Shown here piece by piece: positions 23,671-32,372 of a stretch of 64,000 bases of DNA (the first letter of the stretch is position 1; each line of letters begins with the position of its first letter). The position numbers were made by a program, and so were the translations under genes. Source of the stretch: Streptomyces venezuelae (GTDB lineage Bacteria > Actinomycetota > Actinomycetes > Streptomycetales > Streptomycetaceae); the NCBI RefSeq assembly GCF_008642295.1, contig NZ_CP029190.1, positions 6,059,501 to 6,123,500 of the forward strand, read 5' to 3'. The notes below the pieces were generated by a model, which was not told the DNA's origin, searched no databases, and worked only from the letters and a program-made list of their open reading frames with translations.

Positions 23671-24396
23671 TCAGGCGGCCGTGGACAGCTCCGGCCGGAC
23701 CGGCCAGTGCGGATCCACCGCCTCCTCCGAACCGTTGCGCGCGAACCAGGCCTGCAGTCCGCGGGCCTGCGCCGCATGCCACACCGCCTGCAGGGTGTGC
23801 AGCTCGGCCGGGGTCAGCCGCTCCAGCCGGGGCGCGAACCGGCGCCCCACCGCCCGGACCACCTCCAGCGAGGCCAGGGCGTCCGCCGCCGCGTCATGCG
23901 CTCCCTCCAGCTCTATGCCGTAGTGCGCGCACAGATCGGTCAGGGTCCGCCGGCCCTTGCGGTAGCGGTCCAGATGCTTGTCCAGCACCCGCGGATCCAG
24001 CACCGTCAGCGGCCGGTTGTCCAGATACCGGGTCAGTGAGGACGCCCGGTGCCGACGCAACTCCCGGTCCAGCAGCGTCAGATCGAACGGCGCGTTCATC
24101 ACCACCACCGGCCGGCCGGCCACCTGCTGCTCGGCCAGGGTGCGGGCTATCTCCTCCACCACCGGGGCCGGCCAGCGGCCGTTGCGCTGGAGATGGTCGT
24201 CGGTCAGGCCGTGCACCTCGGTGGCGCCCGGCGGTACCGGAACACCGGGATTGACCAGCCAGCGAGTTGCCCGGGCCCGGCCGCCCGCGCACTCCTGGAC
24301 GACGATCGCGGCGGACACGATGCGGTCCTCCTCGACGTCCACCCCGGTGGTTTCTGTGTCGAATGCGGCCAGCGGGCCCTCGTACCAGCGCGTCAT
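23671..24396 (-). CDS. DEDDh 3'-5' exonuclease (DnaQ-like)
   Basis: 241 residues; the ATG is preceded by GAGGAG. Exo I FDTETTG (Asp13, Glu15), Exo II MNAPFDLTLLD, and Exo III GAHDAAADALA with the catalytic His and Asp are all present, so it should be active on single strands or 3' ends. A C-terminal extension (RLERLTPAELHTLQAVWHAAQARGLQAWF) is shared by actinobacterial stand-alone members. No polymerase partner is nearby. Confidence 0.92.
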   Translation of the reverse strand: MTRWYEGPLAAFDTETTGVDVEEDRIVSAAIVVQECAGGRARATRWLVNPGVPVPPGATEVHGLTDDHLQRNGRWPAPVVEEIARTLAEQQVAGRPVVVMNAPFDLTLLDRELRRHRASSLTRYLDNRPLTVLDPRVLDKHLDRYRKGRRTLTDLCAHYGIELEGAHDAAADALASLEVVRAVGRRFAPRLERLTPAELHTLQAVWHAAQARGLQAWFARNGSEEAVDPHWPVRPELSTAA

Positions 24397-24572
24397 GGCG
24401 AACTCCTCGTCCCCGAACGGCAGGCGAGGCCTGCCCGCATCCGTGATACCCGGGAGGTTTGCCCGGTACGCCGTTTGCGGCGCGTCGGCTGCGGAGACAA
24501 CTCCGTTGGGGGGCCGTACAGGTGAACGGTCGTCACAATCCGGCCAGTCGAGCCTGGAAGGCATGGGGAGCC

Positions 24573-25118
24573 ATGGCGCTCGCGCATCCCGAGCCGGGTG
24601 AGGTGCTGCGCGGCAGCCTCGCCACCACCGCCTGCATGGAAACCCTCCAGGTGGGCTATCTGCACGCGGTCGCCGCCGCCGCGGGCTGCTCGCTGTCCCA
24701 GCCGTTCCCGGACAACGGCATCGACTGGCACGTCAGCCACGGCGCGGCCGAGCACACGGTCGACGACGAGGTCACCGTCAAGGTGCAGCTGAAGGCCACC
24801 TACCAGGTGGCCGCCCGGCCGCCCGGGCCGACCTTCGCCTTCACCCTGGACAACGAGCACCTGCAGAAACTGGCCCGGACCCCGGTCGCCGTCCACAAGA
24901 TCCTCGTGGTGATGGTCGTACCGCGGGAGCGCCGGGACTGGCTCGACGCCCGGCACGAGCGGCTGGGCCTGCGGCACTGCTGCTACTGGACCAACCTGGC
25001 CGGCCACCCCGTGACGGGCCGGCGCCGCACCACCGTCCGGATCCCGACCTCGAGGATCTTCGACGACCGCGCGCTGTGCGAGATCATGACCCGGGTCGGG
25101 TCGGGAGGGACACCCTGA
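24573..25118 (+). CDS. DUF4365 protein, possible PD-(D/E)XK-type nuclease
   Basis: 181 residues. The family start is [26 protein letters not shown]. Visible pattern: Glu23, then GIDWHVSH (Asp51), then VKVQLKAT (Gln72, Lys74), which is the spacing of a PD-(D/E)XK core with Q in place of the second acid. DUF4365 proteins are often linked to nucleases, but activity of this member is not shown. Its stop overlaps the next start in TGATG, so the two proteins are made together. Confidence 0.8.
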   Translation: MALAHPEPGEVLRGSLATTACMETLQVGYLHAVAAAAGCSLSQPFPDNGIDWHVSHGAAEHTVDDEVTVKVQLKATYQVAARPPGPTFAFTLDNEHLQKLARTPVAVHKILVVMVVPRERRDWLDARHERLGLRHCCYWTNLAGHPVTGRRRTTVRIPTSRIFDDRALCEIMTRVGSGGTP

Positions 25119-26278
25119 TGCACTGGCAGTCGCCGAAGCCCGAGCCCGCCACCGATCTCCCGGGCCTGGACCCGGGACAGGTCGACCCGGCCGTCCTGGC
25201 CGCCCTGTTGCACCGGCACGGCTGGCAGCGGCGCGGGGGCGCCGCCGGCCGGTACGGCCGCTGGACACCGCCCGGCCGGGCCGGCACCAGCCTGCTGGTC
25301 CCGGAGAACCGTGCCTTCCCGGACTGCACGGACCTGCTGGACGAGGCGATCACCGCGCTCGGCCGCAGCGGGCTCCCCTCGGCCCGGGAGGTGCTGTACG
25401 GGCTGACCGTGCCGAGCGACGAAATCCGCTGGGCCCGCGAGACGGCGCCGGCCGCCGAGTCCTCCTGGACCGCACAGGAACAACTCCGGTCGGCGGCCCG
25501 GCACCTGCTGGTCGCGGGCGCCCTCGCCGACCGGGCCCGGGCCGGCTACTACGGCGCACGATGGCGCGGCCAGGCGGAACGGTCCCTGGACGGGGTACTG
25601 GTGGGCCCGGCGCCAACCGGGCGCCGGCTGACCGCGTACGTCCCGGTGGACGGCGGCCGGGGGACGGTGACCCGGCTGCACCATGCGCTGCACGCGGCCC
25701 GGGAGGCGGTGGACTACCAGCGGACCACGGGCGGCATGGAAGCCTTCGACGCGGCGGTCGCGGCCGGAGTCAGCCGGGAGCTCGCCGAGGCACTGATCGC
25801 GCTGGTCCACGGCACGGAGGGGGCGACGGTCGCGCTGGCCTGGGCGCCGGCCGCCGGGGTACCGGCGGGCTGCGCGGCCCGCCCCGAGCCGGTCGAGTTC
25901 TCCCCGGGCGACCTGCCGGCGCTGCGGGACGCGGCCACCCGCTACACCCGGGACGAACCGGCGGTGCCGGTCAGCCTGGCGGGCGCGGTGGTCCGGATGC
26001 GCCGCTCGGCACCGGGGGGCGGCGGGACGGTCAGGCTGCGCGTGCTGTCCGGCGCGGAGATCGCGTACGTCCGGGCTGCGCTGGACGAGGAGGCGTACGG
26101 GGTGGCGGGCCATGCCCACCTGGCCGGCATCCCGGTCCGGCTCAGCGGCCGGCTGGAGCGCCGCGGCGGCTTCCGCCGTCTGACGGAGGTCTCGGACGTC
26201 TCCCCGGTCCCCCTGGACGAGGTCGACCGCGACCGCCTCCGGAAGTCCCTGGAGGACGACACCCTCCCGGACGCCTGA
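25118..26278 (+). CDS. Partner of the DUF4365 protein, function unknown
   Basis: 386 residues, ATG overlapping the preceding stop by one base. No cysteine-rich, membrane or nucleotide-binding motif is obvious. It begins with a Pro-rich stretch, then [20 protein letters not shown], a helical middle part ([41 protein letters not shown]) and a C-terminal beta-rich segment with [20 protein letters not shown]. The tight coupling suggests that it works with the DUF4365 protein. I do not recognise the family. Confidence 0.72.
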   Translation: MHWQSPKPEPATDLPGLDPGQVDPAVLAALLHRHGWQRRGGAAGRYGRWTPPGRAGTSLLVPENRAFPDCTDLLDEAITALGRSGLPSAREVLYGLTVPSDEIRWARETAPAAESSWTAQEQLRSAARHLLVAGALADRARAGYYGARWRGQAERSLDGVLVGPAPTGRRLTAYVPVDGGRGTVTRLHHALHAAREAVDYQRTTGGMEAFDAAVAAGVSRELAEALIALVHGTEGATVALAWAPAAGVPAGCAARPEPVEFSPGDLPALRDAATRYTRDEPAVPVSLAGAVVRMRRSAPGGGGTVRLRVLSGAEIAYVRAALDEEAYGVAGHAHLAGIPVRLSGRLERRGGFRRLTEVSDVSPVPLDEVDRDRLRKSLEDDTLPDA

Positions 26279-26326
26279 CTTCCAGGAGGCCGCGGGCCCC
26301 CGGGGCGGCCGGAGCCGCCGGGCCGC

Positions 26327-26848
26327 CTAGCGGTGGCGGGGGTGGGGTGCGGGGCGGTGGAAGGAGGCCATCCGGAGCCCTGGGGCGGGGGAGAAGTCCG
26401 CCCCGCGGACGAAGCCCAGCCGCTCGTACAGGGCGACCGCCGGAGCGTTGGCCGCACCCGTGGTCACCTCCGCCGCGCGCCCGGCCGCCACCTCCTCCAG
26501 GAAGTACCGGACCAGCTGCGAGGCGATCCCCTTGCGGAACCAGGCCGGGTCCACGCACAGCCGGTCGATCCGGGCCGCCGCCGCGCCCGCGCCGGCACCC
26601 GTCGTCGGCGCCGGCGCCGGCTCCTCCCAGGCCAGCGCCCCGGCCAGACCGCCGTCCCGGTCCGCCGCCACCCCCACCCACCGCAACGGCCGCGCCCGTA
26701 GCTCCGCCAGGCTCTCCCGGAGCCCCGGGATCCCGTCAAAGCCGATCAGCTCCGCCTCCACGGCGTAGGACGCCCGTCCGAGGCGCTGCACGGCCTCCGC
26801 GACCGCGTCCTGCGCGAGGTCCAAGGGCTGTACGAGCGGGTCGGGCAT
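26327..26848 (-). CDS. GNAT family N-acetyltransferase
   Basis: 173 residues; the ATG is preceded by GGAGGG. The acetyl-CoA loop is [25 protein letters not shown] and the closing motif is [18 protein letters not shown]. An Ala/Gly/Pro-rich loop ([15 protein letters not shown]) interrupts the central sheet. Substrate unknown. Divergent from thrS. Confidence 0.87.
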   Translation of the reverse strand: MPDPLVQPLDLAQDAVAEAVQRLGRASYAVEAELIGFDGIPGLRESLAELRARPLRWVGVAADRDGGLAGALAWEEPAPAPTTGAGAGAAAARIDRLCVDPAWFRKGIASQLVRYFLEEVAAGRAAEVTTGAANAPAVALYERLGFVRGADFSPAPGLRMASFHRPAPHPRHR

Positions 26849-27012
26849 GGGCGTGTTCCCTCCGGGGGCAGACGGGCGTACGGGCTCCGCACGGGCCCAC
26901 CCTCGCCGCCATCCCGCTCCGCCGCCAACCGTTTAGCGGTCGGCCCGCCCCTCTCGGTACGATTCAGGCGCGCGCAGTGTCCGCTGCCGCACCCCTGAGT
27001 CAGGAGAGACCG

Positions 27013-28989
27013 GTGTCAGACGTCCGTGTGATCATCCAACGCGATTCCGAGCGGGAAGAGCGCGTGGTGACTACGGGCACTACGGCGGCGGACCTCTTCT
27101 CCGGCGAGCGCACCGTCATCGCGGCGCGCGTCGCGGGCGAGCTCAAGGACCTCGCGTACGAGGTGAGGGACGGCGAGTCCGTCGAGCCGGTGGAGATCTC
27201 CTCCCCGGACGGCCTGGACATCCTTCGCCACTCGACCGCGCACGTCATGGCCCAGGCCGTGCAGGAGCTCTTCCCCGAGGCCAAGCTGGGCATCGGCCCG
27301 CCGGTCCGGGACGGCTTCTACTACGACTTCGACGTCGAGAAGCCCTTCACCCCCGATGACCTCAAGGCCATCGAGAAGAAGATGCAGGAGATCCAGAAGC
27401 GCGGGCAGAAGTTCGCCCGCCGCGTCGTCTCCGACGAGGCCGCCCGCGAGGAGCTCGCGGACGAGCCGTACAAGCTGGAGCTCATCGGCATCAAGGGCTC
27501 GGCATCGACCGAGGACGGCGCCAGCGTCGAGGTGGGCGGCGGCGAGCTGACCATCTACGACAACCTGGACGCCAAGACCGGTGACCTGTGCTGGAAGGAC
27601 CTCTGCCGCGGTCCGCACCTGCCCACCACCCGGAACATCCCGGCCTTCAAGCTGATGCGCAACGCCGCCGCCTACTGGCGCGGCAGCGAGAAGAACCCGA
27701 TGCTCCAGCGCATCTACGGCACCGCGTGGCCGTCGAAGGAGGAGCTGAAGGCCCACCTCGACTTCCTCGCCGAGGCCGAGAAGCGCGACCACCGCCGGCT
27801 CGGCAACGAGCTGGACCTCTTCTCCGTCCCGGACGAGATCGGCTCCGGCCTCGCCGTCTTCCACCCCAAGGGCGGCATCATCCGCCGCACCATGGAGGAC
27901 TACTCGCGCCGCCGGCACGAGGAGGAGGGCTACGAGTTCGTCTACTCCCCGCACGCCACCAAGGGCGCCCTCTTCGAGAAGAGCGGTCACCTGGACTGGT
28001 ACGCGGAGGGCATGTACCCCCCCATGCAGCTCGACGGTGGTACCGACTACTACCTCAAGCCCATGAACTGCCCGATGCACAACCTGATCTTCGACGCGCG
28101 CGGCCGGTCCTACCGCGAACTGCCGCTCCGCCTGTTCGAGTTCGGCACGGTGTACCGGTACGAGAAGTCCGGTGTGGTGCACGGCCTGACCCGGGCCCGC
28201 GGCTTCACCCAGGACGACGCGCACATCTACTGCACCCGCGAGCAGATGGCGGAGGAGCTGGACCGGACGCTGACCTTCGTGCTGAACCTGCTCCGCGACT
28301 ACGGTCTGACCGACTTCTACCTGGAGCTCTCCACCAAGGACCCGGAGAAGTACGTCGGCACCGACGAGGCGTGGGAGGAGGCCACCGCGGTCCTCCAGCA
28401 GGTCGCCGAGAAGCAGGGCCTCCCGCTGACCCCCGACCCGGGCGGCGCGGCCTTCTACGGCCCGAAGATCTCGGTGCAGGCGCGCGACGCCATCGGCCGG
28501 ACCTGGCAGATGTCGACCGTGCAGCTGGACTTCAACCTGCCCGAGCGCTTCGACCTGGAGTACACCGGCCCGGACGGCTCCCGCCAGCGCCCCGTCATGA
28601 TCCACCGGGCCCTGTTCGGCTCGATCGAGCGGTTCTTCGCGGTGCTGCTGGAGCACTACGCGGGCGCCATGCCGCCGTGGCTGGCCCCGGTCCAGGCCGT
28701 GGGCATCCCGATCGGCGACGTGCACGTGGAGTACCTGCAGGAGTTCGCCGCCGAGGCGAAGAAGAAGGGCCTGCGGGTGGAGGTGGACGCCTCCTCCGAC
28801 CGGATGCAGAAGAAGATCCGCAACCAGCAGAAGCAGAAGGTCCCGTTCATGATCATCGTCGGTGACGAGGACATGGCCGCCGGCACCGTCTCCTTCCGCT
28901 ACCGCGACGGTTCGCAGGAGAACGGCATCGCGAAGGACGAGGCCCTCGCCAAGCTGGTGCAGGTCGTCGAGGACCGCGTCCAGGTCTGA
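27013..28989 (+). CDS. thrS: Threonyl-tRNA synthetase
   Basis: 658 residues, full length; GTG start after AGGAGA. N-terminal TGS domain (1 to about 70), editing domain with [11 protein letters not shown], class II core with the zinc-ligand region MNCPMH, motif 2 [29 protein letters not shown] and motif 3 [11 protein letters not shown], then the anticodon-binding domain. It charges tRNA-Thr. No T-box is visible in the roughly 160-base upstream gap. Its end shares a long palindrome with the end of the channel gene. Confidence 0.97.
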   Translation: MSDVRVIIQRDSEREERVVTTGTTAADLFSGERTVIAARVAGELKDLAYEVRDGESVEPVEISSPDGLDILRHSTAHVMAQAVQELFPEAKLGIGPPVRDGFYYDFDVEKPFTPDDLKAIEKKMQEIQKRGQKFARRVVSDEAAREELADEPYKLELIGIKGSASTEDGASVEVGGGELTIYDNLDAKTGDLCWKDLCRGPHLPTTRNIPAFKLMRNAAAYWRGSEKNPMLQRIYGTAWPSKEELKAHLDFLAEAEKRDHRRLGNELDLFSVPDEIGSGLAVFHPKGGIIRRTMEDYSRRRHEEEGYEFVYSPHATKGALFEKSGHLDWYAEGMYPPMQLDGGTDYYLKPMNCPMHNLIFDARGRSYRELPLRLFEFGTVYRYEKSGVVHGLTRARGFTQDDAHIYCTREQMAEELDRTLTFVLNLLRDYGLTDFYLELSTKDPEKYVGTDEAWEEATAVLQQVAEKQGLPLTPDPGGAAFYGPKISVQARDAIGRTWQMSTVQLDFNLPERFDLEYTGPDGSRQRPVMIHRALFGSIERFFAVLLEHYAGAMPPWLAPVQAVGIPIGDVHVEYLQEFAAEAKKKGLRVEVDASSDRMQKKIRNQQKQKVPFMIIVGDEDMAAGTVSFRYRDGSQENGIAKDEALAKLVQVVEDRVQV

Positions 28990-29000
28990 CGGACAGGAAA

Positions 29001-29038
29001 CGGGGGCCCGGGGGAGTGATCACTTCCCCGGGCCCCCG
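29001..29038. terminator. Palindromic terminator shared by thrS and the channel gene
   Basis: Arms of about 12 bases (GGGGGCCCGGGG and CCCCGGGCCCCC) extended by AGTGA/TCACT. The minus-strand stop codon of the channel gene lies inside the palindrome (29020-29022), so both transcripts end within it. Confidence 0.82.
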
Positions 29039-29718
29039 CTCCCGTCCTCGCCGCCGGTCCGGCCCTGCTGCCGCTTCTCGTCCTCCCGGGCGAACACCGC
29101 CAGCAGCCAGGACGAGAAGGAACCGGTCACCGCACCCAGCAGCGCCAGCCCGCAGACCATCAGCAGGACCGCGATCCCCCGGCCCCCCGCGGTCACCGGG
29201 ACCACGTCCCCGTAGCCCACGGTGGTGAGCGTCTCGCACACCCACCAGAGCGCGTCTCCGAAGGTGCGGATCGATGCCCCGGGGGCGCCCCGCTCCTGCT
29301 GGTAGACGGCCAGCGCCCCGGAGAAGCCCAGCAGGACGGCGGAGAGCCCGGCGTAGGTGATCGCCCGCGCGTAGAGGCTGTACCGCGGCTGGTCGCGGCG
29401 CCGCTGCACCGCCGTGTACACCTTGACCACCCGCAGCGGGCGCAGCAGCGGCAGCAGCAGGACGAGGGTGTCCAGCCAGTGCGTACGGGCGAAGCGCCAC
29501 AGGCCGAGGCCGCTCAGCTGCCGCCGTACCAGGTAGTCCACCCCGAAGCAGAGCCAGCTCAGGGCGATCACCGCCAGCGCGATGTCCTGCAGGATCGGGT
29601 CACCGTGGGCCAGCACGCTCACCGCGTATCCGGCCAGGAAGAGCAGGGAGGCCGCGAGCAGCGGGAGCTCGGCGCGGTCCTCCCAGCGCCGCAACATGAG
29701 GTTCGCCTGGTCGTCCAT
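29020..29718 (-). CDS. Potassium channel-like membrane protein
   Basis: 232 residues. Voltage-sensor-like N-terminal helices with an Arg-rich segment (LLLPLLRPLRVVKVYTAVQRRR), then pore region FGDALWWVCETLTTVGYGDVVPVT with the K+ selectivity filter TTVGYGD and a final helix (GIAVLLMVCGLALLGAVTGSF). It resembles a six-helix KvAP-type channel subunit that tetramerises. A Lys/Arg/Gly-rich cytoplasmic tail follows. It lies opposite thrS and HIT, as an addition to the actinobacterial thrS-HIT-pgsA order. Confidence 0.88.
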   Translation of the reverse strand: MDDQANLMLRRWEDRAELPLLAASLLFLAGYAVSVLAHGDPILQDIALAVIALSWLCFGVDYLVRRQLSGLGLWRFARTHWLDTLVLLLPLLRPLRVVKVYTAVQRRRDQPRYSLYARAITYAGLSAVLLGFSGALAVYQQERGAPGASIRTFGDALWWVCETLTTVGYGDVVPVTAGGRGIAVLLMVCGLALLGAVTGSFSSWLLAVFAREDEKRQQGRTGGEDGSGGPGK

Positions 29719-29797
29719 GGGGCCAGCATCGCCGCCCCCGGGGCGATCTCCGCCCCGGCGACACGCCGACCGGCGGCAAGGTCATATGCTGCATGCC

Positions 29798-30346
29798 ATG
29801 ACGACTGAGCCGGAGCAGCAGATCGGTGTGGGCACACAGGACGCCTTCCAGCGGCTGTGGACGCCTCACCGGATGGCGTACATCCAGGGGGAGAACAAGC
29901 CGACCGGCCCGGAGGCCGGCGACGGCTGCCCCTTCTGCGGCATTCCGAACATGTCGGACGAGGACGGGCTGGTCGTCGCCCGTGGCAAGCACGTGTACGC
30001 CGTGCTGAACCTCTACCCGTACAACGGCGGGCACCTCATGGTGGTCCCGTACCGGCACGTCGCCGACTACACCGAGCTGGACAGCCTGGAGACCGCCGAG
30101 CTGGCGGACCTCACCAAGCGGGCCATGGTCGCGCTGCGCAAGGCCTCCGGGGCGCACGGGTTCAACATCGGGATGAACCAGGGTGCGGCGGCCGGGGCCG
30201 GCATCGCCGCGCACCTGCACCAGCACATCGTGCCGCGGTGGGGCGGGGACACGAACTTCATGCCGGTGGTCGGCCACACCAAGGTGCTTCCGCAGCTGCT
30301 CGCGGACACCCGCCAGATGCTGTCCGAGGCCTGGCCCCAGGACTAG
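29798..30346 (+). CDS. HIT-family protein, Ap4A phosphorylase type
   Basis: 182 residues. Histidine triad HLHQHIVPRW, conserved NLYPYNGGHLMVVPYRH, and a CPFC pair near residue 50. In Mycobacterium tuberculosis the protein in the same position between thrS and pgsA (Rv2613c) is a diadenosine tetraphosphate phosphorylase, and this one shares its N-terminal FQRLWTPHRMAYI and C-terminal RWGGDTNFMPVVG signatures. It probably cleaves Ap4A, an alarm nucleotide produced by aminoacyl-tRNA synthetases. ATG 29786 (in frame, AAGG upstream) is an alternative start. Confidence 0.9.
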   Translation: MTTEPEQQIGVGTQDAFQRLWTPHRMAYIQGENKPTGPEAGDGCPFCGIPNMSDEDGLVVARGKHVYAVLNLYPYNGGHLMVVPYRHVADYTELDSLETAELADLTKRAMVALRKASGAHGFNIGMNQGAAAGAGIAAHLHQHIVPRWGGDTNFMPVVGHTKVLPQLLADTRQMLSEAWPQD

Positions 30347-30533
30347 GGGGTGTCCGGCGGATCATGGCCGGGCCCGGCCCGCCTGGCACCGCGGCTTGCC
30401 GCGTTGTCGTCGGTCGCCGACGTCCCCCAGCTACCGCTGGGAGGTGCCCCCACCGCGTCGACTCCCTCCTCCGCCTTGCAATCCACGGCACCAGACGACC
30501 CGGGCCATCCGGCCCTGATCCACCGGACACCCC
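30347..30533. mobile_element. MITE-like element, 187 bp, with 25-bp terminal inverted repeats
   Basis: Ends 30347-30371 and 30509-30533 are inverted repeats with 2 mismatches in 25 (outer sequence GGGGTGTCCGGCGGATCA). It begins 1 base after the HIT stop codon. Inside, bases 30423-30452 are identical to 30 bases of the composite repeats at 7.2 and 42.8 kb. It has no coding capacity; it could be a non-autonomous mobile element or a palindromic mRNA-end element. No target-site duplication was established. Confidence 0.75.
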
Positions 30534-30577
30534 CAAGCGGTTCGTGTGCGCGGCCGGGCCGGGCCCGGCCGCGCGGC

Positions 30578-32242
30578 TTATGCGTCGTACACGTCCACCT
30601 TGCGCGGCCCGGGCTCCTGGACCATACCGCTGACGATCATCGAGCGGTTGTTGAAGCGTTCGATGTCGCAGCCGTTCTCCTTCAGGACCCGCATCGCGGC
30701 TGCATGCACCACCCGCAGGACCGGAGTGGCGGCGCGCATCGCATCGTCGGCCATGAACCGGTGCCGCCACATCGAGCCGGCCCACACATGCCGGGCGCCG
30801 AAGGGCTCGGGCAGGATCAGCTTTCCGCCGAGCCATTCGAGGACCGGCGGGTACCAGGTCAGCGGGGCGCGGACCATCAGGCGGACCACCTCGGAGGTGT
30901 CGCACACCGGCAGCATGCGCTCCGTGGTCTCCCAGAACCGGAGGGTCTTGGAGACCTCGATCTTCTTGGGCTCGGACTTGCTGGTGAACAGGCCGTGCAC
31001 CGGGCCCAGGGCATGGCCGGTGACCTCCACCCGGAGGGTCTGGTAGAGCACGGTGACCGTCACCATCATGGTGATCACCAGCTGGCCGTCCCACAGCGGC
31101 CACTGGATGCCGAGGTAGTGCCGGTTGCCGGCGCTGAACTGCTGCTCGTTGCAGATACGGGTTATTTCGTGCGGCTTGACCTGGAAGCCGTCGACGTTGT
31201 CGCCGGCCGGGCGGGCCACCTCCTTGGCGCCCTCGCCGACCGGGGCGACCACCCAGTGCTTGATCTCGGGGGTGGGGAAGCCGCCGGTGTGCAGGGGGCC
31301 GCGCTCGATCAGGCGGAGCTGGTCGTGGATGGCCCGGATGACGTCCCAGCTGCGGAAGGGGTGGATCTCGGTGCCCTCGGTCTGCGGGACCAGCTCCTCG
31401 GCCAGCTGCCAGCTGCCCCAGCGGGTGCCCATCCCGAGTATGCCCTTGGGTCCGGCGTAGAAGACGGAGTTGCTGCGGTCCTCGGCGGTGAGCTTGGCGA
31501 GCTGGTGGCGGAGGTCCTCGGCGGCCTTCTCACCGGGCTTGCCGGACGGAACGGCCTCCGGGATCTTGGCACCGACGCCGCCCCCGGACAGCAGGCCGTC
31601 CCAGCGGGCGCGCAGGTCGACGGCGGTGCTCTCACAGATCCGGCGGGCCAGGAACCAGCCGACGGCCGGCGCGATGATCATGCCGCGCAGGTAGTACGCC
31701 CAGAAGCCGGTGTAGGGCAGCCGGAACATCAGCACCAGGGCCGCCAGGGCCACACCGACCAGCACGGCCGTGCCGATCCAGGAGGCGTGCCTGCTCTCGT
31801 TCTTGGCGAGCATCTTGCGGATCTGGAACAGCCCCAGCCAGAGCAGCATGCCGGGCAGGAACAGCACGCCGAACAGCAGGGTGATCAGGCGCAGCCGGCT
31901 GTCGCGCTCCTTGCGGATCCGGGAGGCGGCCAGGCAGTGCTCGACCACGGTCTGCGGGTCGGCGCCGAAGGACTGGATCAGCGGTTTGCGGGCGGCCCCG
32001 AGCATCCGGGCCTCCACCGCACGGGAGAAGGCCTCGCCCAGATTCGGCTTGAAAACGGTGGCCCAGGCACGGCCGGCCTTGACCGTGGACTCGTAGTGCT
32101 CGTTGTTGGCCTTGAGGATGTCGTCGACCGGGCTGTCCCGGTAGGCGGCGGAGGCGAGCGCATGGGTCGCCGCGGTCTGGCCCCCCGCCCCCTGCAGCGG
32201 GACCTGCGCTCCCGGCCTGAAGTCGAAACCGTCGTCCGCCAC
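30578..32242 (-). CDS. Large membrane protein of unknown function
   Basis: 554 residues from GTG 32242. The N-terminal 110 residues are soluble (including HALASAAYRDSPVDDILKANNEHYE). Three membrane helices lie near residues 117-190 (LITLLFGVLFLPGMLLWLGLF; WIGTAVLVGVALAALVLMF; LRGMIIAPAVGWFLARRI), then a large soluble part, and one more hydrophobic stretch near 385-400 (LVITMMVTVTVLYQTL). No catalytic signature. It interrupts the thrS-HIT-pgsA order on the opposite strand, next to the EF-G paralogue. I do not recognise it. Confidence 0.78.
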   Translation of the reverse strand: MADDGFDFRPGAQVPLQGAGGQTAATHALASAAYRDSPVDDILKANNEHYESTVKAGRAWATVFKPNLGEAFSRAVEARMLGAARKPLIQSFGADPQTVVEHCLAASRIRKERDSRLRLITLLFGVLFLPGMLLWLGLFQIRKMLAKNESRHASWIGTAVLVGVALAALVLMFRLPYTGFWAYYLRGMIIAPAVGWFLARRICESTAVDLRARWDGLLSGGGVGAKIPEAVPSGKPGEKAAEDLRHQLAKLTAEDRSNSVFYAGPKGILGMGTRWGSWQLAEELVPQTEGTEIHPFRSWDVIRAIHDQLRLIERGPLHTGGFPTPEIKHWVVAPVGEGAKEVARPAGDNVDGFQVKPHEITRICNEQQFSAGNRHYLGIQWPLWDGQLVITMMVTVTVLYQTLRVEVTGHALGPVHGLFTSKSEPKKIEVSKTLRFWETTERMLPVCDTSEVVRLMVRAPLTWYPPVLEWLGGKLILPEPFGARHVWAGSMWRHRFMADDAMRAATPVLRVVHAAAMRVLKENGCDIERFNNRSMIVSGMVQEPGPRKVDVYDA

Positions 32243-32372
32243 CGCTGACCGCCCCCATCGTTTCGTGCTGTGCCCGTTGTGCCGTGTTGTCCCGCCCCTG
32301 TCGCATATGGGACAGGGAAATGCCGCCCACCGCAAGCTGGTTGGGTGGGCGGCCGGTCACACGCTATGACAA

